A stretch of 64,000 nt of DNA from Pseudomonadota bacterium (lineage in GTDB: Bacteria; Pseudomonadota; Alphaproteobacteria; UBA2136; JASBTF01): NCBI GenBank assembly GCA_030148545.1, contig JASBTF010000002.1, positions 113,218 through 177,217 on the forward strand. Reading direction: 5' to 3'. Numbering within the stretch: the stretch's first letter is position 1; every line of letters starts with the position of its first letter. A model generated the notes under the pieces. The model was not told the DNA's origin and made no database searches. It saw only the letters and a program-made list of their open reading frames with translations. A program made the translations under genes and the position numbers. Below are positions 25,179 to 33,631 of the stretch, piece after piece.

Positions 25179-25682
25179 TTATAAAAGCTGCTCTGGGTAA
25201 GAGATTTTCTCTTCAAAATCAGGGGTTTGGTCGTGTGTGGCAAAGGCGAGAATTTTTACATCATCAGGCAGGTTTAGGCCTTGTACCGCACTTTCTACCG
25301 GCTTAAAGCCAAACTCAGCGTAGTCCTCCGGGCGGGCGTGCATCAGCAAATAATCTAAGTGTTGTTCCTTAGCGTAGTTTGCAAGCGTGGGAATAACCTG
25401 TTGGAGTAGTTCTTGGTTCTTGTCTACATCCAGTGCTAGGGGAGCCAGTAACACAGCCTGTGGGCTGCCAGCGCGTACCGGCATCATGTTAGCATAGCCA
25501 ATGGTTTCGTTATCTTCGGTTTGTACCAAAACATCTAGCTTGGCGTCATAGTCGGCATGGCTGCGTAGGTCGGCCATGGTTTTAATAATTTGTACGGCAT
25601 CGGCACCGTAGCTTTTGGCAACCAAAGTAGCGGCATTAGCGCGGTTGGTGGCATTGATAGGTGTAATTTGCAATTTGCTCAT
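25179..25682 (-). CDS. GNAT-like (YhbS-type) acetyltransferase
   Basis: 167 residues from the ATG at 25682 (MSKLQITPINATNRANAATL); an upstream in-frame start at 25727 is unlikely. The second half, VLLAPLALDVDKNQELLQQV and then LLMHARPEDYAEFGFKPVES, follows the YhbS-like GNAT pattern in which a beta strand ending in PLAV leads into the acetyl-CoA loop, and YxxFGF closes the fold. The acetyl-CoA loop lacks the usual Q/R-x-x-G-x-G, so activity is uncertain. Divergent from the nuclease gene starting 66 bp away. Confidence 0.65.
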   Translation of the reverse strand: MSKLQITPINATNRANAATLVAKSYGADAVQIIKTMADLRSHADYDAKLDVLVQTEDNETIGYANMMPVRAGSPQAVLLAPLALDVDKNQELLQQVIPTLANYAKEQHLDYLLMHARPEDYAEFGFKPVESAVQGLNLPDDVKILAFATHDQTPDFEEKISYPEQLL

Positions 25683-25748
25683 AGCGCATTTATGGCATGG
25701 TCGCGCAATGCTGGCAACAACACACATGGCTTGTTACACTCAGTGCCA

Positions 25749-26504
25749 ATGATGATGTTGCGTATTTTCCTCCTTACTGTGTTGTTTAATCCATTGGTAA
25801 TATGGGCGCTGGAAGCCACGGTGCGCCATGTTATTGATGGTGATACCTTTGTGACCGAAAGTGGCGAACATGTACGGCTGCTGGACATTAATACACCAGA
25901 GGTAGCGCATGGCCGCCATGCGGCAGAGGTAGAATCAGCCACAGCAAAGCAACGTTTAAAGGCGTTGGTGCAAGGGCAAGCAGTGCGTTTAGAAACGGCA
26001 ACAAAACCACGTGATCGGTATGGTCGTTTATTGGCGCACGTGTATAGAACATCGGACAATTTATGGGTTAACGGCACTTTGGTAGAAGAAGGTTTGGCGC
26101 ATGTTTATACATTCCCTGATAATGCGGCCAAGGCGGTAGAGCTGCAGCAGCTGGAAGCGCAAGCTATTAATAACCAACAGGGTGTTTGGCGGCATGCGCG
26201 TTTTGCACCAAAGCGGGCAACACAAAATTGGTCTAAGCAGTGGTTGGGGAAATACCAAGTGGTGGATGGCCGTGTGCTAAGTGCGCAAAAGGTAGGTAAA
26301 AACATTTACTTAAACTTTGGTGCAGACTGGCGCACAGATTTTACCGTAGCGATTGAGAAAGATGATTGGGATACCTTTAAGCAAGCAGGGCTTGACCCCG
26401 TGCCTACCTATCGTGGTAAAACAGTACGGGTAAGGGGGGTTGCTATGCCCGTAAATGGTGTGTTGATACGTGCCACACACCCAGCACAGTTAGAGATAAG
26501 GTAA
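25749..26504 (+). CDS. secreted thermonuclease (SNase-like)
   Basis: 251 residues. The start is placed at the first of three consecutive ATGs (25749), which gives a signal peptide MMMLRIFLLTVLFNPLVIWA; upstream in-frame codons overlap the divergent GNAT gene. The SNase domain shows HVIDGDTF (calcium Asp), RLLDINTPE (catalytic Arg and Glu region) and PRDRYGRLLAHVY (second Arg). A second, OB-like segment near the end (YQVVDGRVLSAQKVGKNIYLNFG) is seen in many proteobacterial homologues. Expected role: cleavage of extracellular or periplasmic DNA and RNA. Followed 4 bp later by a small gene. Confidence 0.9.
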   Translation: MMMLRIFLLTVLFNPLVIWALEATVRHVIDGDTFVTESGEHVRLLDINTPEVAHGRHAAEVESATAKQRLKALVQGQAVRLETATKPRDRYGRLLAHVYRTSDNLWVNGTLVEEGLAHVYTFPDNAAKAVELQQLEAQAINNQQGVWRHARFAPKRATQNWSKQWLGKYQVVDGRVLSAQKVGKNIYLNFGADWRTDFTVAIEKDDWDTFKQAGLDPVPTYRGKTVRVRGVAMPVNGVLIRATHPAQLEIR

Positions 26505-26508
26505 GGTT

Positions 26509-26793
26509 ATGAGTCGGTTTTTAGTATTTTTGAAGAACACCAGCACAGCAGAAGAATTTGTAAGCCCGCAAGAGGCACCAAGCCATGCCACAGCAATGAT
26601 GCAAGCAGCGCAAACGTATCCATCACCACAGTTTAAGGTGCACACGGCCTATGCGCAGCAAGAGCTGGAGAACATTATGGAAAATCTCAATCGCTGGGCT
26701 GGTGCAGAGGCTGATGAGGTTAAAAAGCCAGTTGGTTTCCCAGGTAAGGGTAAGCAGCCTACCAAGCCTTTCTTTTCTCGCTACAAGGGGTGA
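26509..26793 (+). CDS. small hypothetical protein, 94 residues
   Basis: Not recognised. It begins MSRFLVFLKNTSTAEEFVSPQEA, has no signal peptide or membrane helix, is acidic in the middle with a possible helix (QQELENIMENLNRWAG) and has a basic Lys/Pro/Gly-rich end. It starts 4 bp after the nuclease stop behind TAAGG, so it is probably co-transcribed. A weak A/T-flanked hairpin starting at the stop codon is similar to the one after uppP. Confidence 0.6.
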   Translation: MSRFLVFLKNTSTAEEFVSPQEAPSHATAMMQAAQTYPSPQFKVHTAYAQQELENIMENLNRWAGAEADEVKKPVGFPGKGKQPTKPFFSRYKG

Positions 26794-26917
26794 AAATCTC
26801 CCAGCAGGCGATCTTTTTATTTTACTCGTCCTTTCGCGGGACTCATGTAGCTTACTACACTCGAGTTTCCACGAACCTCGTAAAACAAAAATCTCATCCC
26901 GCTGGAAAATTTTCTGA

Positions 26918-26941
26918 GTGCCTAACGGCGGCTTTGCCGAC
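26918..26941 (+). repeat. partial copy of the GCGGCTTTGCCGA dispersed repeat
   Basis: The 22 bases from 26920 agree at all but one position with part of the repeat at 46227-46319 (GCCTAACGGCGGCTTTGCCG against GCCTAAAGGCGGCTTTGCCG). Only the right end of the element is present. Confidence 0.55.
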
Positions 26942-26947
26942 TAAATA

Positions 26948-27838
26948 TCAGTAAATTTGCTGTTCGCGCTCTGGGGCGATTTTCTTGAGCATGGAGGTAA
27001 ACGTACGTAGCTTACGTGGATCACGTTGGTCTACAGGCGTTACAATCTCAATGAGTTCAGGTTCCATTTGGCGAATGCGGCAGTCACGCCAGGCGTTATT
27101 AATAAAGTGTTTTAGCTCGCTATCACGGTTTTCTTGGTCATCATCGGTAATGCCTTCGGGCAGTAGGGTAATGCGACGTAGGCCAAGTACGTCCTGCAGG
27201 TGTTTAATGTTCACACCATCATTTTCCAACCAAGCGGACATATCTTCCGCACTCATGCGAATCACCGCCCAGGAGTTACTCGCACCCATCCAAATGCCGC
27301 TAATGCAGCCTGGGTAGTAACATTCGGTAAGGGAGGCGACAAATTCGCGCCCACGGCGGGTGGCAATGCGCATGCCGCTTTCGCGGTCTTTGCTGGCACA
27401 TAGCGCCAAAACTTGTGTTTTACCTAGCTCTGGGCGGTTGTGGTAATCCATCACAGAAAGCAGGTTTTCTGGGACCAACAGCAAGTTTTCTTGCACGCGG
27501 TAAATAACGCCGCCATCGCGGTAGCCAGCAACAACACCTTCTAGAATACGGCCAGGGGCACCATCACCGTATTGTAGTAGTTCCATTACTTCAATAAGTT
27601 GCTTAACGGTGGGCAGCATGGGTTTTTCAATATCTACCCAGTGACCACGTTCGCCATGGCCAGTACGGCGGCGCGCGGTAATAGAGCCCAGCTCAAGGTT
27701 TACATCAGCTTCTACCAGCTGGTCGCGTTCTACATAATTAAGGCGGATTGAGGTTGCAAGAGCGGATTCTAGCTGATCTTCGGGCCAGCCGTACTCGGTA
27801 CCAATTTGTTTGACGGTGTCGAGATTTACAATTTCCAT
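26948..27838 (-). CDS. NusA-like N-terminal/S1-type RNA-binding protein (tentative)
   Basis: 296 residues. Residues about 5-60 (VKQIGTEYGWPEDQLESALATSI, then ADVNLELGSITARRR) resemble the NusA N-terminal domain that binds RNA polymerase. Residues about 95-130 (GRILEGVVAGYRDGGVIYRV, then LLVPENLL) have the outline of an S1 fold. A KH-like segment may follow (LQDVLGLRRITLLPEGI). True NusA is about 500 residues and usually lies in the rimP-nusA-infB operon, so this would be a shorter paralogue. The assignment is by eye and weak. Ribosome site GTAGGAGC before the ATG at 27838. Confidence 0.4.
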   Translation of the reverse strand: MEIVNLDTVKQIGTEYGWPEDQLESALATSIRLNYVERDQLVEADVNLELGSITARRRTGHGERGHWVDIEKPMLPTVKQLIEVMELLQYGDGAPGRILEGVVAGYRDGGVIYRVQENLLLVPENLLSVMDYHNRPELGKTQVLALCASKDRESGMRIATRRGREFVASLTECYYPGCISGIWMGASNSWAVIRMSAEDMSAWLENDGVNIKHLQDVLGLRRITLLPEGITDDDQENRDSELKHFINNAWRDCRIRQMEPELIEIVTPVDQRDPRKLRTFTSMLKKIAPEREQQIY

Positions 27839-27868
27839 GTTTTTGCTCCTACAACGGTAATAATGGTA

Positions 27869-28036
27869 TTATAGCTGTGCACTGGCAAAGCCAATGCCCG
27901 CTACTGGGGACACCCCAGTCCCCGCGGCAACCAGTTGAATAATCAATTGGGATGCCGGGTCCACAAAATTTCTTTGCGGTTTTACCTTGGTCAGGCCTGC
28001 TACTGCGGCGGCACAAACCAAGAGTATTCTACTCAT
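27869..28036 (-). CDS. possible 55-residue peptide overlapping a repeat
   Basis: MSRILLVCAAAVAGLTKVKP... and then a small-residue-rich stretch ending in FASAQL. No ribosome site is visible, and about half of the frame lies within a dispersed hairpin repeat, so it may be fortuitous. Together with the repeat it accounts for most of the 321-bp gap between the NusA-like gene and the LysM gene. Confidence 0.2.
   Translation of the reverse strand: MSRILLVCAAAVAGLTKVKPQRNFVDPASQLIIQLVAAGTGVSPVAGIGFASAQL
27873..27965 (-). repeat. divergent copy of the dispersed hairpin repeat (reverse orientation)
   Basis: On the minus strand it reads GGCATCCCAA...ACTGGTTGC...GACTGGGGTGTCCCCAGT...GCATTGGCTTTGCCAG. 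This is the same order of two hairpins and a final GGCTTTGCC hairpin as the copies at 46227 and 62728. Confidence 0.5.
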
Positions 28037-28116
28037 CGCTTTTTAAACGATAGCTAGAATAGTTGTCTTACAAATAAGTTTAGGGCTGTGGATAACGCTG
28101 TCAAGCCCCCCAACAA

Positions 28117-28144
28117 AAAAAGCCCCAATCAAGGGGCTTTTTTA
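28117..28144. terminator. terminator after the LysM gene
   Basis: AAAAGCCCC-AATCAA-GGGGCTTTTT with A- and T-runs on the two sides, 15 bp past the stop of the minus-strand LysM gene. Active in that direction, symmetrical in form. Confidence 0.9.
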
Positions 28145-28159
28145 AAAGGTTTGTTGTGT

Positions 28160-29278
28160 TTAGTACCCGTCGGTGTAGCGGTAAGGCGCTTGTTTGGCAG
28201 CAGCGCGGCCACGAGCGTTAGCACGGTCTTGTGCAGTGTGTTCGCGCGGAATATCAAGCTCTTGGCGTGGGTGGATCAGGTCTGGGTCTTCAATTTGAGT
28301 GCGATTTGCATCGTAAATTAGCGGCCACAATTCCATCTCGTTATAAATTTGCGGCTGTTGCGCAATCCCAGACAGTGAATCGCCAGGTTGCACGCTATAA
28401 ATGCGTACTGGCTCGCTGAGTGGTGCGGTCATGCCATCGTTTTGTACAGGGGCAATGGCCGGCTGTGCTATGGAAGGCTGCAAACGTACCGGAAAATCAG
28501 GTGCGCGCATAATTTCCACACCTTCTGGTACCAGGCGCGGTGCTGGCACAGGCTCTACAGCGCGTGGTTGGGCGGGTACATAGTCATAGTCGCCAGGGCG
28601 AGCGGAAAAAGCGGAAACTGGTTCTTCATTCCATTGGCGTACAGGCTTGCTGATATTGGTTTTTTTATTCACCTCGGCCGCTGGCTGAGGCGCTGGGCGG
28701 GTGGTGTTTGGCTCGCCAATGTAGGTTGGCGCCGCCTGCTGCACATGTTGTTGTACTTGGTTGTGCTGGTGGCGTTGCTGAATGGCTTGATAACCTTGTG
28801 GCATTTGGCCTTGTGGTTGAGTTGGTACGACATATACCCAGCCGTGGTTTACATAAACTTGTTGCGCAGCTTGTGGGTTAGCACCTTGCTGTGTGTGCCA
28901 ATTAATTTGCTCTTGCTCGTTGCGTTGCATATCGCGTTGAACATCGCGTGCCATTTCTTCAAACACACGTTCTTCCGCTACTGATTGCACTGGGCGCAGA
29001 ACATAACTTGCGCCGCTATCTAGGCCCGGCACAGCTTCTAGATCGTCACGGGTGTAGTAGTTGCTCCATTCGCGCTGAGCTTGTTCATCAAAATTTGGGG
29101 TTACCACATATTTAGGAGGTAGGTTGCGCTGTGGGCGTACACGTTCGCGTTGATCTTCGCGGAAAGTGAAGGTGTCGTTAATCCAGCTGGCAAAACCGGC
29201 GTGTGCTGGCTGAGCTGTCAGTGCAGTAAATGCCGCTGCTGCAGCCATGATCATTGAATGTTTACGCACGCTAGTCAC
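28160..29278 (-). CDS. exported LysM-domain protein
   Basis: 372 residues. The GTG at 29278 has AAGGGGG seven bases upstream. The N-terminus is a signal peptide (MTSVRKHSMIMAAAAAFTALTAQPAHAG). The middle is Gln/Pro-rich and probably unstructured. A LysM domain lies at about 290-345 (YSVQPGDSLSGIAQQP, then NRTQIEDPDLIHPRQELDIP), which binds peptidoglycan. The C-terminus is Arg/Ala-rich. Expected to be a periplasmic wall-binding protein; no catalytic domain is seen. Divergent from the peptide-binding protein gene. Confidence 0.85.
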   Translation of the reverse strand: MTSVRKHSMIMAAAAAFTALTAQPAHAGFASWINDTFTFREDQRERVRPQRNLPPKYVVTPNFDEQAQREWSNYYTRDDLEAVPGLDSGASYVLRPVQSVAEERVFEEMARDVQRDMQRNEQEQINWHTQQGANPQAAQQVYVNHGWVYVVPTQPQGQMPQGYQAIQQRHQHNQVQQHVQQAAPTYIGEPNTTRPAPQPAAEVNKKTNISKPVRQWNEEPVSAFSARPGDYDYVPAQPRAVEPVPAPRLVPEGVEIMRAPDFPVRLQPSIAQPAIAPVQNDGMTAPLSEPVRIYSVQPGDSLSGIAQQPQIYNEMELWPLIYDANRTQIEDPDLIHPRQELDIPREHTAQDRANARGRAAAKQAPYRYTDGY

Positions 29279-29310
29279 ACGAGGCCCCCTTCTGTTATGG
29301 TGCGTTCAGT

Positions 29311-30774
29311 ATGACCGATAACATTGTAATGGCGAGTATAGCGCGCATAGCCCCCCTGTTTTGGCGCATCTTTGCTGGGGTGGCTGTGGCATTTTTACTG
29401 CTCCAAGCTGGAGTGGCGCAGCAGCAGTCTGCTGAACTACGTATTGGCGTGGCAAGCTTGCCGCAACAGCTGGACCCGCGCCGTGCGGCAGATGCAACCA
29501 CAATGCGCCTGATGCAGCTGGTAGCACCTGGCCTAGCAAAGCTAGATGATAATTTTACGCCAATCCCCGTTATTGCTGAGTCGGTAGCACAGCTAAGCCC
29601 GGTAAAGTGGCGTGTGCAGCTAGCAGTCGGGCAGGTTTTTCATGATGGTACGCCATTAACAGCAGCGCTGGTAAAGCAGTTTTACGAGAGCGTACAGCAT
29701 ATGCCCAGCCCGGCGCAGAGTTATCTCACCGAATTAGACACTATATATATAGTTGATGAATTGACGCTGGAATTTCAGCTAAAGCGGGCAGATGTGCGTT
29801 TTGTGCAAGCATTGGCATTACCGTTGGTGAATCCGCAAGCGGTAACACAGCCGGTTGGGCTGGGTGAATTTAAGGTGGAGCGTTTTACGCCGCGTAGCGA
29901 GTTGGTGTTAGGCAATGGTGTGCAGCTGTTAAGTTTTCAAACAGTTTCTGACCCATTGGTGCGTACGTTAAAGCTGCAACGCCAAGAGCTTGATGTGGTG
30001 CATGGTGATTTGCCACCAGAGCTGGTGCAGTATTTGGAGCGCCGTGGTTACCAAACGCAGTCGGTACCTAGTGAGAGTTATACGTATTTAGGGCTTAACT
30101 GTCGTGAGGGTCGTCCAACGTCTGATGTGCAGGTGCGTCGTGCCTTGCATTTGGCGCTAGACCGCACAGCACTACGTGAAGCGTTATTGGGTAAATCTGC
30201 ACAACCTGCGCAAAGTTTGTTGCAGCCAAACCATCCGATGTTTGAGTCATTCCCAAAAGATAGGTATGATATTGCGCAGGCTAAGGCTTTGCTGGCGCGT
30301 GCTGGCTATAATGATGTGGCGCCATTGCACTTAACAGTATCGAGTAGTACCGACCCACTTGCGTTGCGTATGGCACAGGCTATTCAGCAGCAGTGGCAGC
30401 AAGCTGGGATTGCTGTGAAATTACAGCCGCAAGAGTGGGCGAGCTATTTTGCTAAAGTGCGCCAAGGGGATTTTGATGTGAACATCATGACCTGGGTAGG
30501 GCGGTTTGATACAGATATTTATGAGTTGTTGTTTGCAACAAATAATGTGCCACCACAAGGGCTCAACCGAGGCGGGTGTGGCGATGCTAAAATGGACGCA
30601 CTGTTAGCTCAACGTAAATTCCAAAATGTGCAGCAGCGGCAATACGAGCAGGTGTGGGACATTCCATTATGGCGCCGACCGTACACGCTAGTGATGGATA
30701 AAAAACTCAACAAATGCAGCCTGTTAAGCGATGGCGGGTACGAGGGGTTGTTGCAATGTCGCAATGGTAAGTAA
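29311..30774 (+). CDS. ABC transporter peptide-binding protein (SBP family 5)
   Basis: 487 residues with a membrane/signal segment at about 17-37 (FAGVAVAFLLLQAGVAQQQ). The mature part opens with LRIGVASLPQQLDPRRAADATT, the family 5 (OppA/DppA-type) opening, and contains WRVQLAVGQVFHDGTPLTAA, RRALHLALDRTALREALLG and WASYFAKVRQGDFDVNIMTW, all conserved patterns of this family. No permease or ATPase gene is next to it, so it is an orphan binding protein here. A second ATG at 29329 is an alternative start. Confidence 0.88.
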   Translation: MTDNIVMASIARIAPLFWRIFAGVAVAFLLLQAGVAQQQSAELRIGVASLPQQLDPRRAADATTMRLMQLVAPGLAKLDDNFTPIPVIAESVAQLSPVKWRVQLAVGQVFHDGTPLTAALVKQFYESVQHMPSPAQSYLTELDTIYIVDELTLEFQLKRADVRFVQALALPLVNPQAVTQPVGLGEFKVERFTPRSELVLGNGVQLLSFQTVSDPLVRTLKLQRQELDVVHGDLPPELVQYLERRGYQTQSVPSESYTYLGLNCREGRPTSDVQVRRALHLALDRTALREALLGKSAQPAQSLLQPNHPMFESFPKDRYDIAQAKALLARAGYNDVAPLHLTVSSSTDPLALRMAQAIQQQWQQAGIAVKLQPQEWASYFAKVRQGDFDVNIMTWVGRFDTDIYELLFATNNVPPQGLNRGGCGDAKMDALLAQRKFQNVQQRQYEQVWDIPLWRRPYTLVMDKKLNKCSLLSDGGYEGLLQCRNGK

Positions 30775-30809
30775 ATTGTTACTTACATTTCGCTATCTTG
30801 TTGTATAGA

Positions 30810-31352
30810 CTACTTTTTAGGGCCAACGGTCATGGAGAGGAAGCGACCTTCTAGCTTAGGACGGTGCTCCACTTTACCAAGCTCGGCAAGTGATTCTTCA
30901 ACCTTAGTAAGCAGGCCAAGTGCGAGTTCTTGGTTCATTACCTCACGGCCACGGAAACGCAGGTTAAATTTAACCTTGTTACCAGCTTCTAGGAACTCAC
31001 GTGCTTTGCGTAGTTTGATCTGTAGATCATGGTCTTCGGTACGTGGGCGTAGGGGAATCTCCTTAACCACAATGGTGGTTTGCTTTTTGCGTGCTTCAGC
31101 AGCGCGCTTTTGCTCTTGGTACTTAAACTTACCGTAATCAAGGATTTTACAAACAGGAGGCTTAGCTGTTTCAGCTACTTCAACCAAATCTAGACCAGCG
31201 CTTTCAGCGCGGCGCAATGCTTCAGCGCGGGATACCACACCAACTTGTTCGCCTTTTTCATCAATCAAACGAATAGGGTCAGCGCGCACGGCGTCGTTTA
31301 CTCGGTGGGTTTCTACGCGGTTTCTTTCAACCTTGCCACGAAAGCGTGAAAT
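30810..31352 (-). CDS. infC: translation initiation factor IF-3, ATT start
   Basis: 180 residues. IF-3 binds the 30S subunit and checks start-codon pairing. The N-domain includes VRADPIRLIDEKGEQVGVV, the linker LPPK-like region reads KPPVCKILDYGKFKYQEQK, and the C-domain ends with RPKLEGRFLSMTVGPKK. The first ATG in frame (31289) would remove the conserved N-terminus. Extending upstream gives TISRFRGKVERNRVETHRVN, with an ATT codon at 31352 seven bases after AGGAGTT. An AUU start is the known autoregulatory feature of infC in other proteobacteria. It lies 79 bp after thrS, as in the classical thrS-infC arrangement, but rpmI-rplT do not follow. Confidence 0.95.
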   Translation of the reverse strand: MSRFRGKVERNRVETHRVNDAVRADPIRLIDEKGEQVGVVSRAEALRRAESAGLDLVEVAETAKPPVCKILDYGKFKYQEQKRAAEARKKQTTIVVKEIPLRPRTEDHDLQIKLRKAREFLEAGNKVKFNLRFRGREVMNQELALGLLTKVEESLAELGKVEHRPKLEGRFLSMTVGPKK

Positions 31353-31431
31353 GGTCGTAACTCCTGTTAATTAATCTATATGCAGCTGATGTAGCACGCT
31401 AAGCCCAAGTAAACAAGGCTTTACCAAAGCT

Positions 31432-33414
31432 TTACTGGCTATCGGTAAAGTTTGGTGGTAGCGCGCGAGAATCAATTTCTTGGCGAATGGCTGCTTTAAA
31501 CGCTTCCAGTGGCACAGTTTCCTGCGCTTGGGAGCCTAAGCGGCGCACGGTAATGGTGCTGTTTTCTAGCTCTTTATCACCAATAACGGCAATAATCGGC
31601 ACCTTCTGTACAGAAAGGTCGCGAATTTTGTAATTGATCTTATCGTCGCGGTTATCAGCAATAGCGCGAATGCCAGATTCTTGCAGTTCCTGCACTAATG
31701 CATTTACACCATCATGCTGTTTTTCGGACACGCCGGTAATAGCAACCTGAGTTGGCGCAATCCATAACGGGAAATTACCGCCAAAGTGCTCAACCACAAC
31801 ACCCAAAAAGCGCTCTAGTGAACCAACAATAGCCCGGTGCACCATGTGTGGGCGGTGTTTTTGGCCATCTTCACCCATGTAGGTGATGTCTAGGCGGGTT
31901 GGTAGGTTCATATCTACCTGAATGGTACCGCACTGCCAGCTACGGCCAATGGCATCGTGTAGTACAAAGTCTAGCTTAGGTGCGTAGAAAGCACCGTCAC
32001 CTGGGTTGAGCTCCCACTTCATGTCTAAGCGGTCGCAAACCTTCTGTAGAGCAGATTCAGCACGTTCCCAGTCCTCTAGAGTACCAATGTATTCTTCAGG
32101 GCGGGTGGAGAACATAACGGTGATGTCGCTAAAGCCAAAGTCTTTATACACTTCAGCAATGAGGTCGCACATTTTAATCACTTCTTCTTCCAGCTGTTCT
32201 GGGGTGCAGAAAATGTGGGCATCGTCTTGGGTGAAGCTTTGTACGCGCATGAGGCCGTGGCGGGCGCCATGAGCTTCTTGGCGGAATACTTTACCAAACT
32301 CAGCCATACGCACTGGTAGTTCGCGGTAGGAGTTAATTTTTTGTTTAAACACCTGTACGTTACCGGGGCAGTTCATGGGCTTGAGTGCAAATGGGGTTTC
32401 TTCTTCCTCACCTACGACAAACATGTTTTCGCGGTATTTGTCCCAGTGGCCGGATGCTTTCCAGAAATTAACGTCCAGCAGTTGTGGAGTATTTACCTCT
32501 ACATAGCCGTGTTTACGTACTTTTTCACGCATGTAGTTCATCAGTTCTAGGAACATGGTCCAGCCATTGCTGTGCCAAAAAACCATGCCTGGCGCTTCAT
32601 CCTGGAAGTGGAACAAGTCCATTTGTTTACCAAGTTTGCGGTGGTCACGCTTGGCGGCTTCTTCCAGCATGGTGAGGTGGGCGTTAAGCTCTTTTTTGTT
32701 AGCAAAAGCAACACCGTAAATACGGGTGAGCTGCTTATTATTGCTGTCACCGCGCCAGTAAGCACCGGCTAGGTTGGTGAGCTTAAAGCCATCGGTAGGG
32801 ATTAGGCCAAGGTGTGGTAGGTGTGGCCCAAAACACAGGTCTACAAACGCTTCGTAGCTATCTCCTTGACGATAAACAGAAACTTCTGTTGCATTTGCGT
32901 CGCGGATGATTTCTGCCTTGTAGCTTTCGCCTTTGCCTTCAAAGTAGCTAATAGCTTTATCGCTTGGCCACATTTCACGCTGAATAGGCGCGCCAGTTGC
33001 CATGATTTCGCGCATTTTATCCTCAATTTCGGGCAGTTCGTTGGCGCTTGGTGGCTGCGGGAAGTCGATATCGTAGTAAAAGCCGTGCTCAATAGTTGGC
33101 CCAATAGCGAGTTTAGCATCGGGATAGAGTTCTTTAATGGCTTTAGCTAAACACTGTGCAGTGATGGTGTGGCGCAGAATATCCATGCCGTCAGCATCCT
33201 TAGCGGTGAGGATTTTAATGTTATGGTCGGCCAAAATTGGCTCGCTCAAGTCTTGCTGGGTACCGTCCAACTCTACGGCTATAGCGGCTTTGGCTAGTCC
33301 CGTACCAATCGTTTGAGCCACTTCCAGTCCGGTTGGTTGGTGGTCAAAGTTCAATTGGTCCCCATTGGGGAGAGTAAGTGTAATAGACATTTTTTCAGCA
33401 ATATTGGTTGACAT
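31432..33414 (-). CDS. thrS: threonyl-tRNA synthetase
   Basis: 660 residues, normal length. It charges tRNA-Thr with threonine in the cytoplasm. Order: TGS domain (residues about 10-70, LPNGDQLNFDHQPTGLEVAQ), the SAD editing domain and the class II catalytic core with HSNGWTMFLELMNYMREKV (motif 1), RMAEFGKVFRQEAHG (motif 2) and ALKPMNCPGNVQ with the zinc Cys. The anticodon-binding domain is at the end. The start could be 33414 or the ATG at 33390; neither has a strong ribosome site. Precedes infC. Confidence 0.96.
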   Translation of the reverse strand: MSTNIAEKMSITLTLPNGDQLNFDHQPTGLEVAQTIGTGLAKAAIAVELDGTQQDLSEPILADHNIKILTAKDADGMDILRHTITAQCLAKAIKELYPDAKLAIGPTIEHGFYYDIDFPQPPSANELPEIEDKMREIMATGAPIQREMWPSDKAISYFEGKGESYKAEIIRDANATEVSVYRQGDSYEAFVDLCFGPHLPHLGLIPTDGFKLTNLAGAYWRGDSNNKQLTRIYGVAFANKKELNAHLTMLEEAAKRDHRKLGKQMDLFHFQDEAPGMVFWHSNGWTMFLELMNYMREKVRKHGYVEVNTPQLLDVNFWKASGHWDKYRENMFVVGEEEETPFALKPMNCPGNVQVFKQKINSYRELPVRMAEFGKVFRQEAHGARHGLMRVQSFTQDDAHIFCTPEQLEEEVIKMCDLIAEVYKDFGFSDITVMFSTRPEEYIGTLEDWERAESALQKVCDRLDMKWELNPGDGAFYAPKLDFVLHDAIGRSWQCGTIQVDMNLPTRLDITYMGEDGQKHRPHMVHRAIVGSLERFLGVVVEHFGGNFPLWIAPTQVAITGVSEKQHDGVNALVQELQESGIRAIADNRDDKINYKIRDLSVQKVPIIAVIGDKELENSTITVRRLGSQAQETVPLEAFKAAIRQEIDSRALPPNFTDSQ

Positions 33415-33479
33415 TTAGCCACTGTAACCAGAGTTTGCCGCTTCAGGCAAGCGTTTACTGAGTATTGATGAAAAAAGTT

Positions 33480-33625
33480 TTTATATAGTCATTCAATTTT
33501 GCTTTGCACGATTGAATGGCTATGGCCGCAAGGGATATTGCGGCCAACGCACGAGTCTAACAGCGGCTTTGCCGCTATTTAAGCGAGTGTAGTGCCCGAG
33601 TAATATTGCGTAGCAGTATTACTTT
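33480..33625. repeat. cluster of small hairpins between thrS and the next gene
   Basis: Four inverted repeats in the 217-bp gap: ATTCAAT/ATTGAAT (33491-33518), GGCCGC...GCGGCC, AGCGGCTTTGCCGCT and TAATA/TATTA near 33600. The third contains the same GCGGCTTTGCCG core as the dispersed repeat family. The last may serve as terminator for the minus-strand gene ending at 33632; the stretch also has to hold the thrS promoter. Confidence 0.45.
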
Positions 33626-33631
33626 GAAATA

